From Casuarius casuarius (lineage: Eukaryota; Chordata; Aves; Casuariiformes; Casuariidae): 64,000 nt of DNA. Under the pieces are notes generated by a model that was given only the letters and a program-made list of their open reading frames with translations, did not search any database and was not told the origin of the DNA. Shown one piece after another: positions 1 through 12,773 of this stretch; the stretch's first letter is position 1; the number at the start of each line of letters is the position of its first letter. Position numbers and translations under genes: made by a program. The stretch is from positions 5,215,877-5,279,876 of the forward strand of contig PTFA01000055.1 of assembly GCA_003342895.1 (NCBI GenBank), read 5' to 3'.

Positions 1-2029
1 TTTTGTGGACTATAGAGCCTTGATAAACATCCAATCTTTTGGGTGCTTATTAAAACTAAAATGAAGATTTTAATCATTTAAGGTTCGTTTGTAACTTCGA
101 CACAAAAACCATCATCACAAATGGCACTGATTGACATGCTTGTTGACAGCCCCTCCAGAAGCAACTGATTTAATAGGCTTCGACTCTGAGCTTCATTCCT
201 CTCAGAAATAGAAGGCAAATCCTGCAATCTGAAGAACTTATTTGCTCATTTGCTTATTTGCTTTCCTAGGCCTTTATAGGCTTGACACACCCCGGCAAAA
301 CGGCTGCCATGATTGAGTCAGTCTTCTCCCGATGTCGGTGGCCAGGCTACTGGTCACTCAGTCACCTTTGGTTTATAACCGTTGTTGTACGAAGGTATTC
401 TTGGCCTTATTGTTTGGTGGTTATAACCTCCAGGGTGAGTGTGCTGCACTCAAGACTGAATCTGTTGTGCTTGATTTGGGACATAGATTTGAACGTGATT
501 TTCTAACTTCCAAGCTGGATAGGAGATAGGTGCTAGTGACTACAGAAGGTGCTAGTTTGGCAAGAAGGAAGTGTTACGGAGCAGTATAAAACAAAATGGT
601 GTATATGAATTTAGAACAGTATGTCCTTTATTTGTGATACTGTCATGCAAAGGCTATTTTCTACCCTGTACTCAGACCCTCAAATTTAGATTGCTTAGAA
701 CTATCACCACATTAAAGCTAATCTGATGTACCAATCCATATTTCAGAAGTATTATTATTGTCCATTAATTTTAGTACTTGGATCAATTTTACATCAACTG
801 TAATAAAACTGAACAATTACATTTATGCTATAGATTCTGGCTACTTCCTCTCTGTCATCTTTTTTGTCAATATGTGGTGTATTTGTATTCCTTAGATTAT
901 ATTACTAGATTTCAGCAATATTGCTTGCCTTTTTTATGAGTAGAGTAACAGCTCTGTTTTGTTTCTTCTGCTACCATATCTTGGACTTTCACTTCAGCTT
1001 TGGTAATCTGTGAGCTCTGTTTCAATTCTCTTTTGAAGCTCTCAATGTCTCCATTGACTTGAGGACAGTACTTTGAGGATCCTTTGTGAATGATGTTTAT
1101 TTTTCTTATAAATTTTCATGTTTGAAGGCGTTGAAGTACATCTGCAGTCCATGTCTTCATATTTCCTTCTCTGCTGAAAATGGTAGACAAGAACATAATT
1201 ACAATAGCAACTTGCAACGTAAATGCTGCTATTACATTTACTGAAGTATTTTATCAAGGTAAGAGCATAGCAGTGGTCAAATGGAGCACAGTAAAACCAT
1301 CCTTACTATGTTCCTTGCAAATTTTTCTGTGTTGAATAAAGAAGAGGGCTTGGCCGTGATACTAGTCCATTACTATCTTGTGTGAATGTTGATTATCACA
1401 AGCTGTTGTGGCAACTGCCACTCGAACACCCTTTTTTGACCACCAGTGCAGGTTTTGTAACTGCCGTTTTGTTCTAACAGTACTTTTGTTCTTACAAGGG
1501 ATCAACAAGATGCAACCTGGTATCCTGAAGAGAGGCTCTGCTTGTTAATCTGTGCTGAGAGATCCTGAAGTTTCTCAGGGGGGATAACCCTGTGGCAGTG
1601 TCAGGAGGTTGCTAACCCCATGTCTGCTGCTGGATACGAATGGTCCAGGCCTCACACAATCCGAGAAACTGAAGGTAGTAACCAATATGCTGAATTGGAT
1701 CTGAAAAGTAGTTGGGGACGGTTTCTGTCTCCTCAGAATAGTTACTCCTGCTTCATCACTCACTTCATGGCTAGACCAACTGCTGTGGTGCACTGTAGCA
1801 CAGTAGCCAGCCCTTCTGCAGGGCTTGTGCCAAGCTTCTCCGCAGCAGTCTGTCAGAAGTGTAAAGGCACATGTCGGTTTGCAGGCTGAAAGGTGGCCAC
1901 TGGCTCCCTGACTTTTCTGTCAGTCCACTTATTTTTATCTCTTTTGGAAAAATAAATCACATTCAGCTGCCAGAACTAATTAGGATACTAAGTTCTCTAA
2001 AGCAGTGATGGTGGGTTTGAGCTCCTTGG

Positions 2030-2165
2030 GCTATAGGGGCTGCAGCCCCTCTGTAACCAGGAGTTAGTGCGATGCGCATGTTACTGCATCACGTGACGTG
2101 GGCATAGCAGCGTGTGCAGTGTTTCCTTCTAGGCGGAGCTGAATCTTCTTCAGTAGCATGTACAA
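2030..2165. promoter_or_regulatory. Candidate regulatory patch with TCACGTGA and TGACGTGG
   Basis: Within otherwise CpG-poor DNA this patch keeps several CpGs in about 100 bases. It contains the palindrome TCACGTGA at 2089-2096, the form bound by USF, MITF or TFEB-type bHLH factors. That overlaps TGACGTGG at 2094-2101, a CRE-like ATF site. Just upstream lies GATGCGCATG, resembling half an NRF1 site. The motifs are seen directly; regulatory function is inferred. There is no gene start nearby, so a distal element or chance is equally possible. Confidence 0.25.
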
Positions 2166-3028
2166 AAAGGTAGCCATACATAGCCATGGGTTTTTTTAGT
2201 GCAAGAAGTAATAGCAATGCCCTCTTCTACTCAGCTGTCTGTTCAGCATGCCTAGTGATACTGCACTTTCCCTGAGCTTTGCAACATTGTTTTGCTTCCC
2301 CTTAGCTTGAAGACACCTTCTCTTAAATGAATGATTGTCGCTGTTGTTTTATTATTGTGTCTGGGCACACAATGAGGCCGCATGCTTCGCAGGAAGCAGT
2401 CTCTATGCATTACGATTTTAGAACTCAAAAATAATTCTGTTGGCTCTGTGGGATAATTAAAAGAAGAATTTCCCTGTAAACTAGGCTATCTCGTTTAACA
2501 AGCTTCATTAAGTTTAAAAAGATGTTAGTGGAAGGATTTGGTACAGTGGTCAGCAGCTGCAAGAAGGAAAAGTATACAGAGGAGTTAACACATAGAGACA
2601 AATAGCCTGTTTCTCAAGCAATACATCACATTTTTTGTTTCACTGGTGAATGATGAATTCTTTAGGGAATTCTCTTTTAAGGTAGACAGAGTGTGTAAAA
2701 TATATATCAGCAACATTGACATAAGTGAAAGTATAAAAGATACTGAAGGGAAAAATATGTTCCTTATTTGTCTTCTCATTTTATTGGTGTGTTGGGGATG
2801 TATATGTTAGCAGGGTAGAACACATTGTGCTTCTTTCTAGATAGCAGTCCTCACTGCATTTTAATCATTCTTTGATGTTTCTGTCAAAAAGCTAAAATCG
2901 TTGAGGCTGTAGTTCTTTATCCTGATGGCTGTTTTTCCTATTACCAGAAATCACTAAAAGAAAAAATTCCTCACTATACTTGGTATTGTTCTTATCTGTA
3001 GGCTTTTCTTACCATCAAAACGGGAACC

Positions 3029-3060
3029 AATGTCTAAAACAATGTCTAAATGTCTAAAAG
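3029..3060. repeat. Short tandem repeat, AATGTCTAAA type
   Basis: About three imperfect copies of a ten-base unit, AATGTCTAAA, lie head to tail, the last copy overlapping the second. Too short to belong to a named satellite. Confidence 0.6.
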
Positions 3061-4679
3061 TTTTTATCCATTTATTTTCTCTTACAAGCCAGCTCAGAAC
3101 TTGTAGATGAGTATCTCTTGTAAGAGAATGCCACTTACCCATTTATGTAAACATTTTTTGAACTACTAACTTCAGTTCAAATACATTACCCTCTTTGAAA
3201 GTAAAATGATAGCAACCAAACCAGAAGAACAGAGGACGTTCTTAACAGGCAGCCCAAGAAGTCTTTTATGATATTCATATGCTCCAACTGCCGTTATATC
3301 TTGTACTGGAAATAGACTATCAACACAGTTTCAGGGCTGAATCTTGCCGAATTTAATTTGTTACAAAGTCCCTTGATGTTTTCATGAATAGACTGCCTAC
3401 TTGTCTAAGCTTTAATTATTTTCTTCATTTTAAAGAATAATCCCATGAAATCTGAGACAAAGTTAATTAGTTGGTACTGAATGGGATGTCTTAACCTCTG
3501 CAGAATACACACACATACAATTAAAGATAAGCTACTCTGAATGTGAAGGCAGGCCAAATTGGAGAGGTTTATTTGTCATTTCAAGACTTCTTTTGCTTGT
3601 ATAATATAATATCTGAATTTGGTGCCTGTAAGTGAGGGGAACAGCAGTGTTACTTAGACTAGTAAAGCTCTAACAAGTTAATCCCCATCTCATTCAAAGT
3701 AAGTTAGCATCTCTTTCAGTCTCAAACAGAGCAAAGTTCTCAGTATGTAAGCATGGCAGTGTCTGTAGGAGGATGCTTTTTGTCTCATTTGCAGCTCCAT
3801 GCATCTCACCAGGGAACTGCATCTCACAAGTAGCCTAATGGTTCCCAGGCTTCACTACCACTAAGCAACACCATCTTTATTTTACTCTCTACCTTCTGTT
3901 TTCAGCTCTTTAGCTTCCAGTCACTCTAACTATACCCAATGCCCATAGATTGAGATCTACTGGTTTAACTATGTTATAACAAAATTTCTGAGCATTAACA
4001 GAAAAAAATATTAAACCTCCTCAGCTGCTTTCATGTAATATTTAGTTGTATTTTGAGATATTAAACAGTGACCCAAGTGTTATTTATATTAGTGGTGGAA
4101 GTTGCAGTATGATTGACTCGATCAGCAAATGCATTTTGTTCAGAGTTGATTTTTTTTTCTATTATTTTTCTTCTTCAGGTTGTTCAGTGTTCAAATCTCT
4201 GAGGAACAATTATTTATTTAAGAGGAATGAATCCAAGTCTTTTGTCTTTAGTTTGTAACAAACTATAAGCTTATTATACTATTTTGTATTGGCAAGCTAC
4301 TTTCCATTAAGCATAAAACAGTTTAAATGGGCATTTTACTCTGGTGGTTCCATCCATGCACTGATTCCTTGACCACAACAATTGTGTAATTCCTGACTGA
4401 ACTGCTTATAAGCAAGAGCTGTTCTTAATGTTACACTCAGAGTTCCTCCGAGATAACCTATGGGGTTTTTTTTACTCGTGACCGTAGAAGAGGCCTATAT
4501 TCCATCCTTGAGTAGCGAAAAGAATATTCTTATACCACTATTTTTTTATATACAGATAGATTTTCCCTCATTTCAGTTATTTGTAAGATAAAGTCAAGTA
4601 TATTTGTACTCCAAACTGTTTTCACAAGACTGAGATAAACAGAGACCTTAATATAATTTAAAAGTGACACAGGATATGA

Positions 4680-4740
4680 GTCCCATTTCCAATGGACCCG
4701 GTAGAGCTACCCCAAAATACACCAGCTGACAGTCTGATCA
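4680..4740 (+). repeat. Degenerate old amniote interspersed motif
   Basis: The order of words (CCATTTCCAATGGA, then GAGCTACCCCAAAA, then TACACCAGCTGA, then GTCTGATC) follows a motif I recall as widespread in bird and turtle genomes: CATTGACTTCAATGG, a GAGCTAC block, TTACACCAGCTGA and a GGATCTGG tail. About three quarters of the core positions agree by eye. I do not recall the library name. It may be a MIR-like or conserved-core SINE. Confidence 0.4.
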
Positions 4741-5889
4741 CTGCTTTTATGAGAAATTCTTCTGAATGAATAAAGGTCGTCACAGATAGTAAATAATATT
4801 TCCTCTTAATGTTGTTTGTTCTGTTCCAAACAAAAATTCATCTTCCTGTTTCTGTATCTGTTTATATTTCAGTGATGTAGTTACATTAAAGTAAAAACTT
4901 TTTCATTTGTTTTTTTCTTATATGTTGAACTAGTTCACAAGGCTGACAGTCATAAACCCTGTTAGAAACCCTACAGATATTGAAATAGATGCATGTTGTT
5001 GGATATTTTGTGGTATGGTCCAATCAGTGTTATCTTTTACAAATACGTTCCAAAGAATCTTTGCAAATAATTAAGCATTGCCATTCTGCAATTTGTTTGT
5101 GATACAAAGGAAGACATGGTATGTACGTTGTCATTTCCACTGCTCTGGAATGATTACAGTAAATAATTTTCTTCAGGTGGAAGAATAAAAAAAAATCTCA
5201 TTTCCTCATGATTCCTCTCAGCAATTAATAGTAATACTTGCTATTACTGAGGAAAGTGGAGGATGTTACATTGGTCTTACCGCTGAACCCTATTGTAGAA
5301 GAACATGCAACAATTTTAGATGTTAGAATTGAGGTTTATAGAAGAATAATTGAGTCTGAATAAACAAAAAAATATAAGACTGCTTTCATTAAGTTAGATA
5401 AGAGAAAAATAGGAAAGAGCTACACATTAACCACATTTACCCTTATGTTCATTTATACCATTTGGCTCATTTAAAAAGTTAAATTAGATTATTTTTGCTT
5501 AACCTGGACTTTCTTACTTTTAGGGATGAGGATTAGGAAAAACATGAAGAGGACTTGTGTCAACTCCTCTTCTCACATTTTCTCCCTCTCCACATGTGCT
5601 TTAGGTGTCTTCCTCATTCCTTCCTCCATTCCCTTCTCTCTAGCCCTGGCTACACAATCTGCATGTTGTGGCAACTGTTTAATTCTTCCATGGGTCAATT
5701 CAACTCAGTAAAATATGAGAAAACTACCCAATTTTTGTGCTGGCTTATTCAACCCTTCAGGGTTAAACGAAAGCCAGAGCTGGCACACGAGGTATAGCAG
5801 GAGTGTGTGACCAGAAGAAGGGCCAGGAGGTGAAAATTGAGGAGATGGTGCTTCCTTAATTTGGCAGCAGTGAGCCATTAATTTGAATC

Positions 5890-7000
5890 ATTACATCTCC
5901 CAGAATCAAACCTTCAGAGAATTTGTAGGTCTTTGTAGATCTGCCGGGAAAATGGCCTGAGGGGAAAAGAGAACTGGCAGTTCCTCAGGTGGACAAAAAG
6001 AGGGCTGTGAACATGATGTACCTGGTCCCATGAGGATAAAAGGGGAAAAAAACTGCCTAAACCCTGAACTCACCATTGACCTCAAACCTGAGAGTCTTCT
6101 AGAAGGTAAAGTAGGTCAGGTTATGCGGAATGATTAAAAATATAAATGTGAGATTGTAGAGGCAAAATCAGAAATGCCAAGGTAAAGAATAAGATAAAAC
6201 TTGCAAGGGAAGTCATGTGCAAGAAAAATCTGTTAGGATGTTATCCATAAAACATTGAAAGCAAAGAGCTGTTCTGCTGTTGAACAAATTGTGTAGGCGT
6301 CTGTTGAATAACACTGAGAAGGCTAAAATGTGCAATGAGCTTTTGCAGCCATCCCCTGTAAAAACTGCAATGCAGTGGACACAAATAGCTAGTGGAAGAA
6401 ATAAGAGCTCACCCTAGTAAGGAAGAAAAACATATACACATTGGCCAGGCTTGATGAATCACTGAGATTCTTAAAGAAGTGGTCAATGAAATCTCAGGCC
6501 TGTTAATGCTTATTTTTAAGAGCTTATGGAGAACAGGGAAGATACTGCATGACTAGAAAAGGCAAACACAGGCCTATTTTCTAGGCAGAAAAAGGAGGAC
6601 CTGGAAGTTATTGAACCACAGGCTTAACTTCCATTCCTGAAAAATTATTAAAGCAAATAAGCTATTTATTTGCAGGCACTACATATTTAATAGGAAGATG
6701 AGCATCAGACACCATGGGTTTCACTAGAACAAACCATGTCAAACCAATCTAACTTCTTTCTTTGACGAAGTAAAAATCCTTGATGTCAAAGCAGAAATAA
6801 CAAAAGTCATTTATCTTAATTTTTATGTCTTTAGTGCTGTCTCACATCCTCATTATGAATCTGCTTCTTCACAGGTCTTTAAGAAAGGGTTGAACTGCTA
6901 TCTGCTGGAGATGAGGTAAGTATATTTGATCTTGCCTTCAGGCCAGAGGTTAACTGGAGGAGTAGGACTAGTGAAATCCAGTTGAGCTTGCCTATGTCTC
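5890..7000 (+). mobile_element. CR1 LINE fragment, internally deleted, forward strand
   Basis: Old non-LTR retrotransposon of the CR1 family, now dead. Three blocks appear in sense order. At about 5930-6240 is the spacer between endonuclease and reverse transcriptase, with wording such as CAGAAATGCCAAGGTAAAGA. At 6440-6860 is the N-terminal half of the reverse transcriptase: TTGGCCAGGCTTGATGAATC, then AACCACAGGCTTAACTTCC (the 'NYRPISLTS' block), CAAACCATGTCAAACCAATC (the 'KSCQTNL' block) and a decayed 'DFSKAFDTVSH' block. At 6870-7000 is the 3' end, with a TTTAAGAAAGGGTTGAACTG start and a GGAGTAGGACTAGTGAAATC block matching the usual 'GGACTAGATGACCTC'. The catalytic half of the reverse transcriptase, with the YADD box, is missing between 6860 and 6870, so this copy carries a large internal deletion. 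Frameshifts and stops run throughout. No target duplication or tail repeat is visible. Identity comes from remembered consensus wording. Confidence 0.8.
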
Positions 7001-8479
7001 TGATGGGTTAAAGCAGCATATTCAATGGCAGTTTTACTCTTCACATTACAATAGGAAATAATATAAATATATTTAGGTCTTGCCTGAGAGATCAGGCTGA
7101 GTAGATTTGATGTAATTACAAGGTAGTCGTGCTATTCAAAGAAACTATGCTATGAGCAGCAATTCCTATTAACTTAAGTGTAATGAAATAGTGTTAACTA
7201 GGGCCCTTTTATAAAGGAGCTACTAATTAGTATGGAACTTGCTTTGCTTTACTGCACAAGGCTGAATCTGCTTTAGTCTAAACAATAGTAATCTGAAGAG
7301 CGCCAAAAGCTTTTCCTGTTTCTTCAAATAGAGATCTAAGAAATATAAAAATTCTAAGTCCCTGAGTGTGTCCGTGTGTTATCAGCTTCCCTGAATGCAC
7401 AGGGATTACTAAAGAAACAAGGCAGGAAAGGTAAAACAATGGTATAGATAAAGTAGCATCCCCTCAGACAGAACATATCATTCTCTCTCCCGACTCTTTT
7501 GACAGGGCTGCTTTGCCAAGACAGGGAAGAGGAGGAAAAAATATCCTTTGAGGGGGCAGGCAGACAGGCTGACTGAGAGCCAGTGCCTGCAGCAAGCAGA
7601 CTGTATCGGTGTCTCCTGGAGCGTGGGGTTCACTATTGCCAAGTCATAAGGGCTTAAAGTGAAAATAAACCACTATGTGGATATCTCTCTCTTACTTAAA
7701 ATTTATTTTCTCTGATTGCTTTGAGTCCTGAGGTGGGAGGGAGGGAGAATTCTTTGTTTTAAGGGCATCATTTTGGATTATTGCTCTGTACTCTCCACAG
7801 GCTCCTGAAGAAGAGGCTTGCAGACTCTAAGCAGCAAAGGTTAGCAATGATGGGGAAAGTAACCTAGAGCTCCTGCTGGGAAGTGATGGCACCAGGAGAT
7901 CTCCTTCCCCGCAGAAGTGAAGACACAGGTCTGTTGTTTGAGAGGACCACACTCCAGCTGAGTGGTCACTATGAGACACGTGCTCCCAAGTGCAGCCTGC
8001 ATGCCTGCTCCCCAGTGCAGCGTGCATTGCAGCAGCCTGCAGGTTTCTCTCTGCTCACATTCACAATTTTTCTGGCAGAAAACCGAGCCAAAGGGCCACA
8101 GAGCACTGCCCAGTCTCCTTCTGCTGAGGGACACTCCCTGCCTCAACATACCAGAAAGTCTCAAAGGGGCAATTTAACAAATCTTTGCAATGGTCATGCA
8201 GGATCACCCTTTTTGCATAGGAGACACCTTGTCCTGAGAGCTCCACGTTCTGCAACCCAACTGCTGTAATTATAGTGGAATATTTCAAAGTATCTCTGTC
8301 GTCAGTACCATTCTTTGCACTAGTCTTTTTTCTTTTTTTTTTTTCTTTTGGAGGCCATGTCTTTTCATTTTAATTGTTTCCAAAAGTTATAACAGATAAG
8401 CCCCAATGATTAAAAGTTTTCTAAAATCTAGCTGAGCCTCAGATTTTCCAGAGAAAGTTTAGCCTCCAAAGAGTTAGCA

Positions 8480-8700
8480 ACAACTCATTCTGTGGCCTGG
8501 CCCTTTTCTCTCTGATGAAATTAATGTCTTTCTCTAAAGTGATTAAATGCTACCATGATAAAAGCAATAATGAGAAGGTTACCAGACCTCCATATCACCA
8601 TTAATTACTATGGTATTGATAGACAAATAATTCCTGAAGAACCACAAGAGGCATTTAATAAAGCTTCTAATGATGCTTGCAGTTTGTGAGGACTGCTTGC
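8480..8700. promoter_or_regulatory. Candidate conserved non-coding element, homeodomain sites
   Basis: AT-rich but not simple sequence, with CCATTAATTA at 8598-8607, GTGATTAAATG near 8539 and a run of mixed, non-repetitive words. This texture is typical of vertebrate conserved non-coding elements bound by homeodomain factors. Conservation itself cannot be seen here and is inferred from composition only. Confidence 0.22.
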
Positions 8701-10883
8701 TTTCTTTCTGCCAGTGTACACAAATCAGGTGCAATAGTATGTCAATCATTGTTTTTAATCTCCCGCATCCTTTTAAAAGTCTTATTCTATCTAGTATGAA
8801 TGAAAAGTGATTCAGTGAAATTTTTTTAAAATCCAGATGTCTTGTTTCCAGCCTTTATAAACTATATCTGTTCATCTCTGTCTTCCCCACCCCCCTCATA
8901 CAGTCTGAAGGAATAATCTCATATCCCCTCCAGTTGGGGATTTAGTGGAAAATGAACTACACTGGGTCCTTGCTGAAAATCTGTGTCTTTTGTTGCCTCT
9001 GTTAAAGATTTTCTCTATGTATGAGGTGACTTTGCCCTTTAACTTGGTCTCACTTTTTCAAGATACTTAGGCATGTTCATAACTTTGATCATATGTGACT
9101 ACTTTGGAGATGGACCTTTATTTCTTAACTTTGCTCTGCATAAAAATATTATTTGTGAAAAATGAACTGTTTTCTTTGATGAGTCTTAAGCAAGGGCTCA
9201 TACTGAATTTTAATGTTAAAGAAGGAAAACTTACCAGTCTGTCAGGAGCATGGAAATATCAGAAAGAACTGCAGAGGTTTGGTGAAATTTTAGAAGCAAG
9301 TCAAGCAGGAGCCTTCTCTTAATTAAGATACTTCTTAAAGTGCTTAATTAGATTAGAAGGTTGGAATATAGGCACTCCAGTAGGGCAGTGAATGACTTGG
9401 AAATCTAGAGCACTGTGAAGTCTACCTTCATCTCCAGTGTAATGCAAATTACCTGGGTGCAAAGAAGGAGAAAAGAGAACAAGTGTTCAAACAAAGGGCA
9501 GCTTGCTGCTAAATTTCCTTTTGTCACATCTACTTAGTTCACAAAAATATGAAGTGCTCAAAGGAATCAGTTCCTTCACATGTTATACTATACTACTTGC
9601 TACATCTGGCATGAGCATTTCTACTTCCAAGCCTGAAAATTATTTTCCTCAAAATTTAGATATTTAGAAATATTCATATTTTAGTTTTGGCTGTCTTAAA
9701 TGTCTAACTTAGGTGTGACACAGAATAGAATATTTAGGAGTCAATGTTCCTTATATCTGGAAGGAGATAAACATTCATCATTGTCTCATTTCTTGGGCAG
9801 AGACTGCACAGGGACAGCAGCTTTTACATCAGATGTGACTGCATTGGGACTATCTCTATATAAATGACAGTTACTCGGCTATATTAAAGTTTTCAAACCT
9901 GTCCTTGGCACGTGGTAAAATCCATTGCTGAATAATACCTCCAGCAAGTTTCTTCAATATAAACGTTTCTTAGGAGCCTTTTTAAAATCATTGCCTGTGC
10001 AAGCCCTTACCATGCAAGAGCTGGGGGAACAGTTTGCATGAGCACCGTTCCAGGTGCTTGTGTGGATATTTCTGATGGCATCACAGGTGAGGAAGAATTC
10101 CCAACAGTGAGCAGCTGGGGTCTTCTCAATGATGTACACAACATATCCTTATGTGGAGACTCCCAGTGAGTGGGAGGAAGGTTGAATGGAAGAGCCAGAA
10201 TGGAGTCCAGACACGTGGAAGATGTGAGCCGCCTACACCATCAACAGCAGCTGCTCATGTGGCAGCAGCAACACTGATGACACTAGTCAGGTGTCAGATA
10301 ACGAACTTTCATTCCCCTCCCACCCACATGCCTGCTTCTTAAATTGGTGGGCTGCTTTGGGGGGAAAAGGACAGGCATCTGGGCCAAACAAGCTGCAGAC
10401 AAACATCTGCTATGAGTGTCTGTCTGCCAGCTATCACCAGGAGCTCATTTGGTGATCTCACTAGCATAGTCCTTGCACTGTAATTTTGCTAGACTAGGCA
10501 GATGTACTTCTAAAAGATATCTCTGCTGTTGCCTCCCAGATACAAGCAGCACCTGTCTTTGGATAGATGGAAGGATGATAAACCTCCAATCCCACTTGGT
10601 CCAGATGAGTTTGTGAAACTGTAGCAAGGCTAAGCCCAGGTAAGGTCTGCGTGGTCAAAATGCTCCCTGCAGACTCTGCAGAAGGAGGAACAGACAAAGA
10701 TATACTTGTGAAAGAGCAGGGAAAGCTGAGTTTGGGAAGCTGGTGTCTGGAGTTAAGAGACTTGGTAGTCTTGCTAAATGTGAAGTTAACTAAAGAAGAG
10801 TTCTTCACAGGCAAAGCAACAAATAATATGGCAGTGTAAAAGACACCAATGTGTGCTTGAAGATAGAGGGATAGAGAGAAAAT

Positions 10884-10907
10884 AGACAGACAGACAGACA
10901 GACAGAC
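10884..10907. repeat. (GACA)n microsatellite
   Basis: Six perfect head-to-tail copies of the tetranucleotide AGAC/GACA, preceded by a looser GATA/GAGA-rich stretch from about 10861. It is the source of the 'CLSVCLSV' run in a reverse-strand open frame of 157 codons at 10494-10967, which is therefore not a gene. Confidence 0.95.
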
Positions 10908-12683
10908 TGCCTCATGGTTTTCTAAACAGTGGTGCATTGGCAAGGAACACTCGGTGAAATAGGCCAAAAAAATTCCTGGCTGATTTCAGAGGAGCTGAAA
11001 GGCTCTTGTCCCTTTGTATATCTGAGATCAATGTCTGCATTTATGCTTAGGCTGTACAGAGTCCATAGGGTAAAGCTGGAAGACACTCCTTTCTAATTCC
11101 TCTTTCTCTCCATAGGGACCTTGTATAGACAAGCCATATGGTGTTATTCTGATGGGAAAGCTGAACATAATCAAGGTTGTTTAACCTTTTTATTTCAAAA
11201 AAGCATACTATTTGGTGTTTCTTTGGCAGTAAAACAAAGCATCAGTTACAGGAATGCAAAAATAATTGAAACAAATATGCTTTTTCCATTACTGACTGTT
11301 CTGCTCCCCCTAGAGCATGCTGCTTCTTCTCACTTTCAAGGAATAGTTAAAAAATGGCAGCCAACTTGAGTAATGTCTTAGGAGAGCATGTAGAAGTGGA
11401 ACCAGCCTTGCTTACCACCATCAAGGCTTCACATGACGCTACTCCCTGTGTAGTCCAAAGGAACAGTGCAACGTTTTAGCTTCAAACCTCTCATTGAAAG
11501 TAATGGAAGTCAGCAGAGGACACCTGTGTGTTCATTGTAACATTTTAATTAGTAAATTCTCCTTTTACTAACTGCAAATCATGCAGTGATTACAAGAATG
11601 GCAAATAAGACGAAAGAAATGTTTATTTTTAGAAAAAAATAGTGTAAAAACATAGCAATAAGTAATGGCAGGGTGTGAGTTTGACATCTGCTTAAGCATC
11701 AACATATTTTAAAACATACAGCTAAGATGCAGTGTCTTATTAATGCACATTGCCCTGGCACTGTGCATTGCTGTTGGAAGATGAACACATTATTTTGCTT
11801 TTCATTTTTATGAAATAACTAAAAGCAGACTTTTAACAGTTTATAAACACACCTTCCAAGGGTGAATGTTAATGACAACAATCAAGCAAATGTAAAGCAA
11901 TAGGAGAAATGTTGTTTTGGCAAGTAGAAAAGCAGAGCACCCGCAACTGAAGGAAATGCTTCATTTGTTAAATACCAGTCATGAGAGTCCATAAAGTGAC
12001 AGAACTGAGCAGAAATCTAACATACTCCTGTGGAAAAATCTCAGATGACTCATAAAGCTGTGACTCTGTATTACTTACAGGAGGAGCAATATTACATATA
12101 TCCATGTTTTGGCATTCTTAGCCAAAAGAAATGCAATAATGCTTCTATCTGGTTTTCCCATGGGCATATTCTATGGAATAATTCATCCTATGGCTACTGG
12201 GTTAAAATGAGTACAGAACACACAGTACAGGGCTGTCTTTTATATATTTTATTCAGTATTTTCTTCTGTGCTTCTTTTCTAGTTCCCTGACCTTTCTGAA
12301 TCATTTTTCATTCTCCGTGATTTTGCTAGCCTTTTGAGATGTGGATTGTGGTGCAGGGGAAATCTTCAACTCACTTTATAGGTGAAAAACACAACTGTCA
12401 TTTCAGCATATGGAATGACTTGCAACTGAAGGCTAAATTGCCCTTATTGTGCCCAGACCTCCTGGGTGGGAAATCACACCCAGGTCCTCTTACAGAGTTT
12501 TCATGTGAGCATTCCCGAGCTTTGGGAGGATGGAAACCAGCGCTCTCTCGCTCTCGGATCTACAGAACTTTGCCCAGCCCATGCTGTCCCCTGCACTCAC
12601 TCAATGAAGAAACAGGAGCGCCCGTTTGTCACTCCAGCTTGCTGTCAGCAAAGCTGAGTAGGACCTCCATCTCCATATTCCAG

Positions 12684-12773
12684 GTGGATTTTCTTGTCTC
12701 TTGTTACTTTGGAGAAGTTCATCACGTACAGATTGAATTCGTTGCATGGAGAGATGCCATGGAAAAAATTAAA
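12684..12773 (+). other. Candidate exon, 90 bases, phase 0-0
   Basis: A pyrimidine-rich acceptor (CCATCTCCATATTCCAG) precedes GTGGATTTTC, and AAATTAAA|GTGAGC gives a fair donor. The first frame is open throughout for 30 codons and contains VSCYFGEVHHVQIEFVAWRD; it runs into TAA just past the donor. A second frame is open to a TGA that straddles the donor, so the segment could also be read as a last exon. I do not recognise either peptide. Pseudo-exons with this quality of splice site are common in vertebrate DNA, so it may well be chance. Confidence 0.18.

Larger units (their letters stand above)
1..5889. other. Unique non-coding DNA, no gene recognised
   Basis: No protein-like open frame is visible; the open frames here are short and lack recognisable motifs. 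The stretch is AT-rich with scattered homopolymers. It holds a short tandem of AATGTCTAAA units at 3029-3060, a CpG-retaining patch at 2030-2165 (listed separately) and a degenerate copy of an old interspersed motif at 4680-4740 (listed separately). The segment at 269-435 has a good acceptor (a pyrimidine run ending in CTAG) and a donor (CAG|GGTGAGT), but neither open frame across it resembles a protein. Confidence 0.6.

Noticed and set aside
7883..8269. 128-codon forward frame
   Set aside because: It overlaps open frames in other phases and on the other strand, as expected from base composition; no domain is recognised.
10494..10967. Reverse open frame of 157 codons with CLSVCLSV
   Set aside because: The repeat peptide comes from the (GACA)n microsatellite and the remainder is unremarkable.
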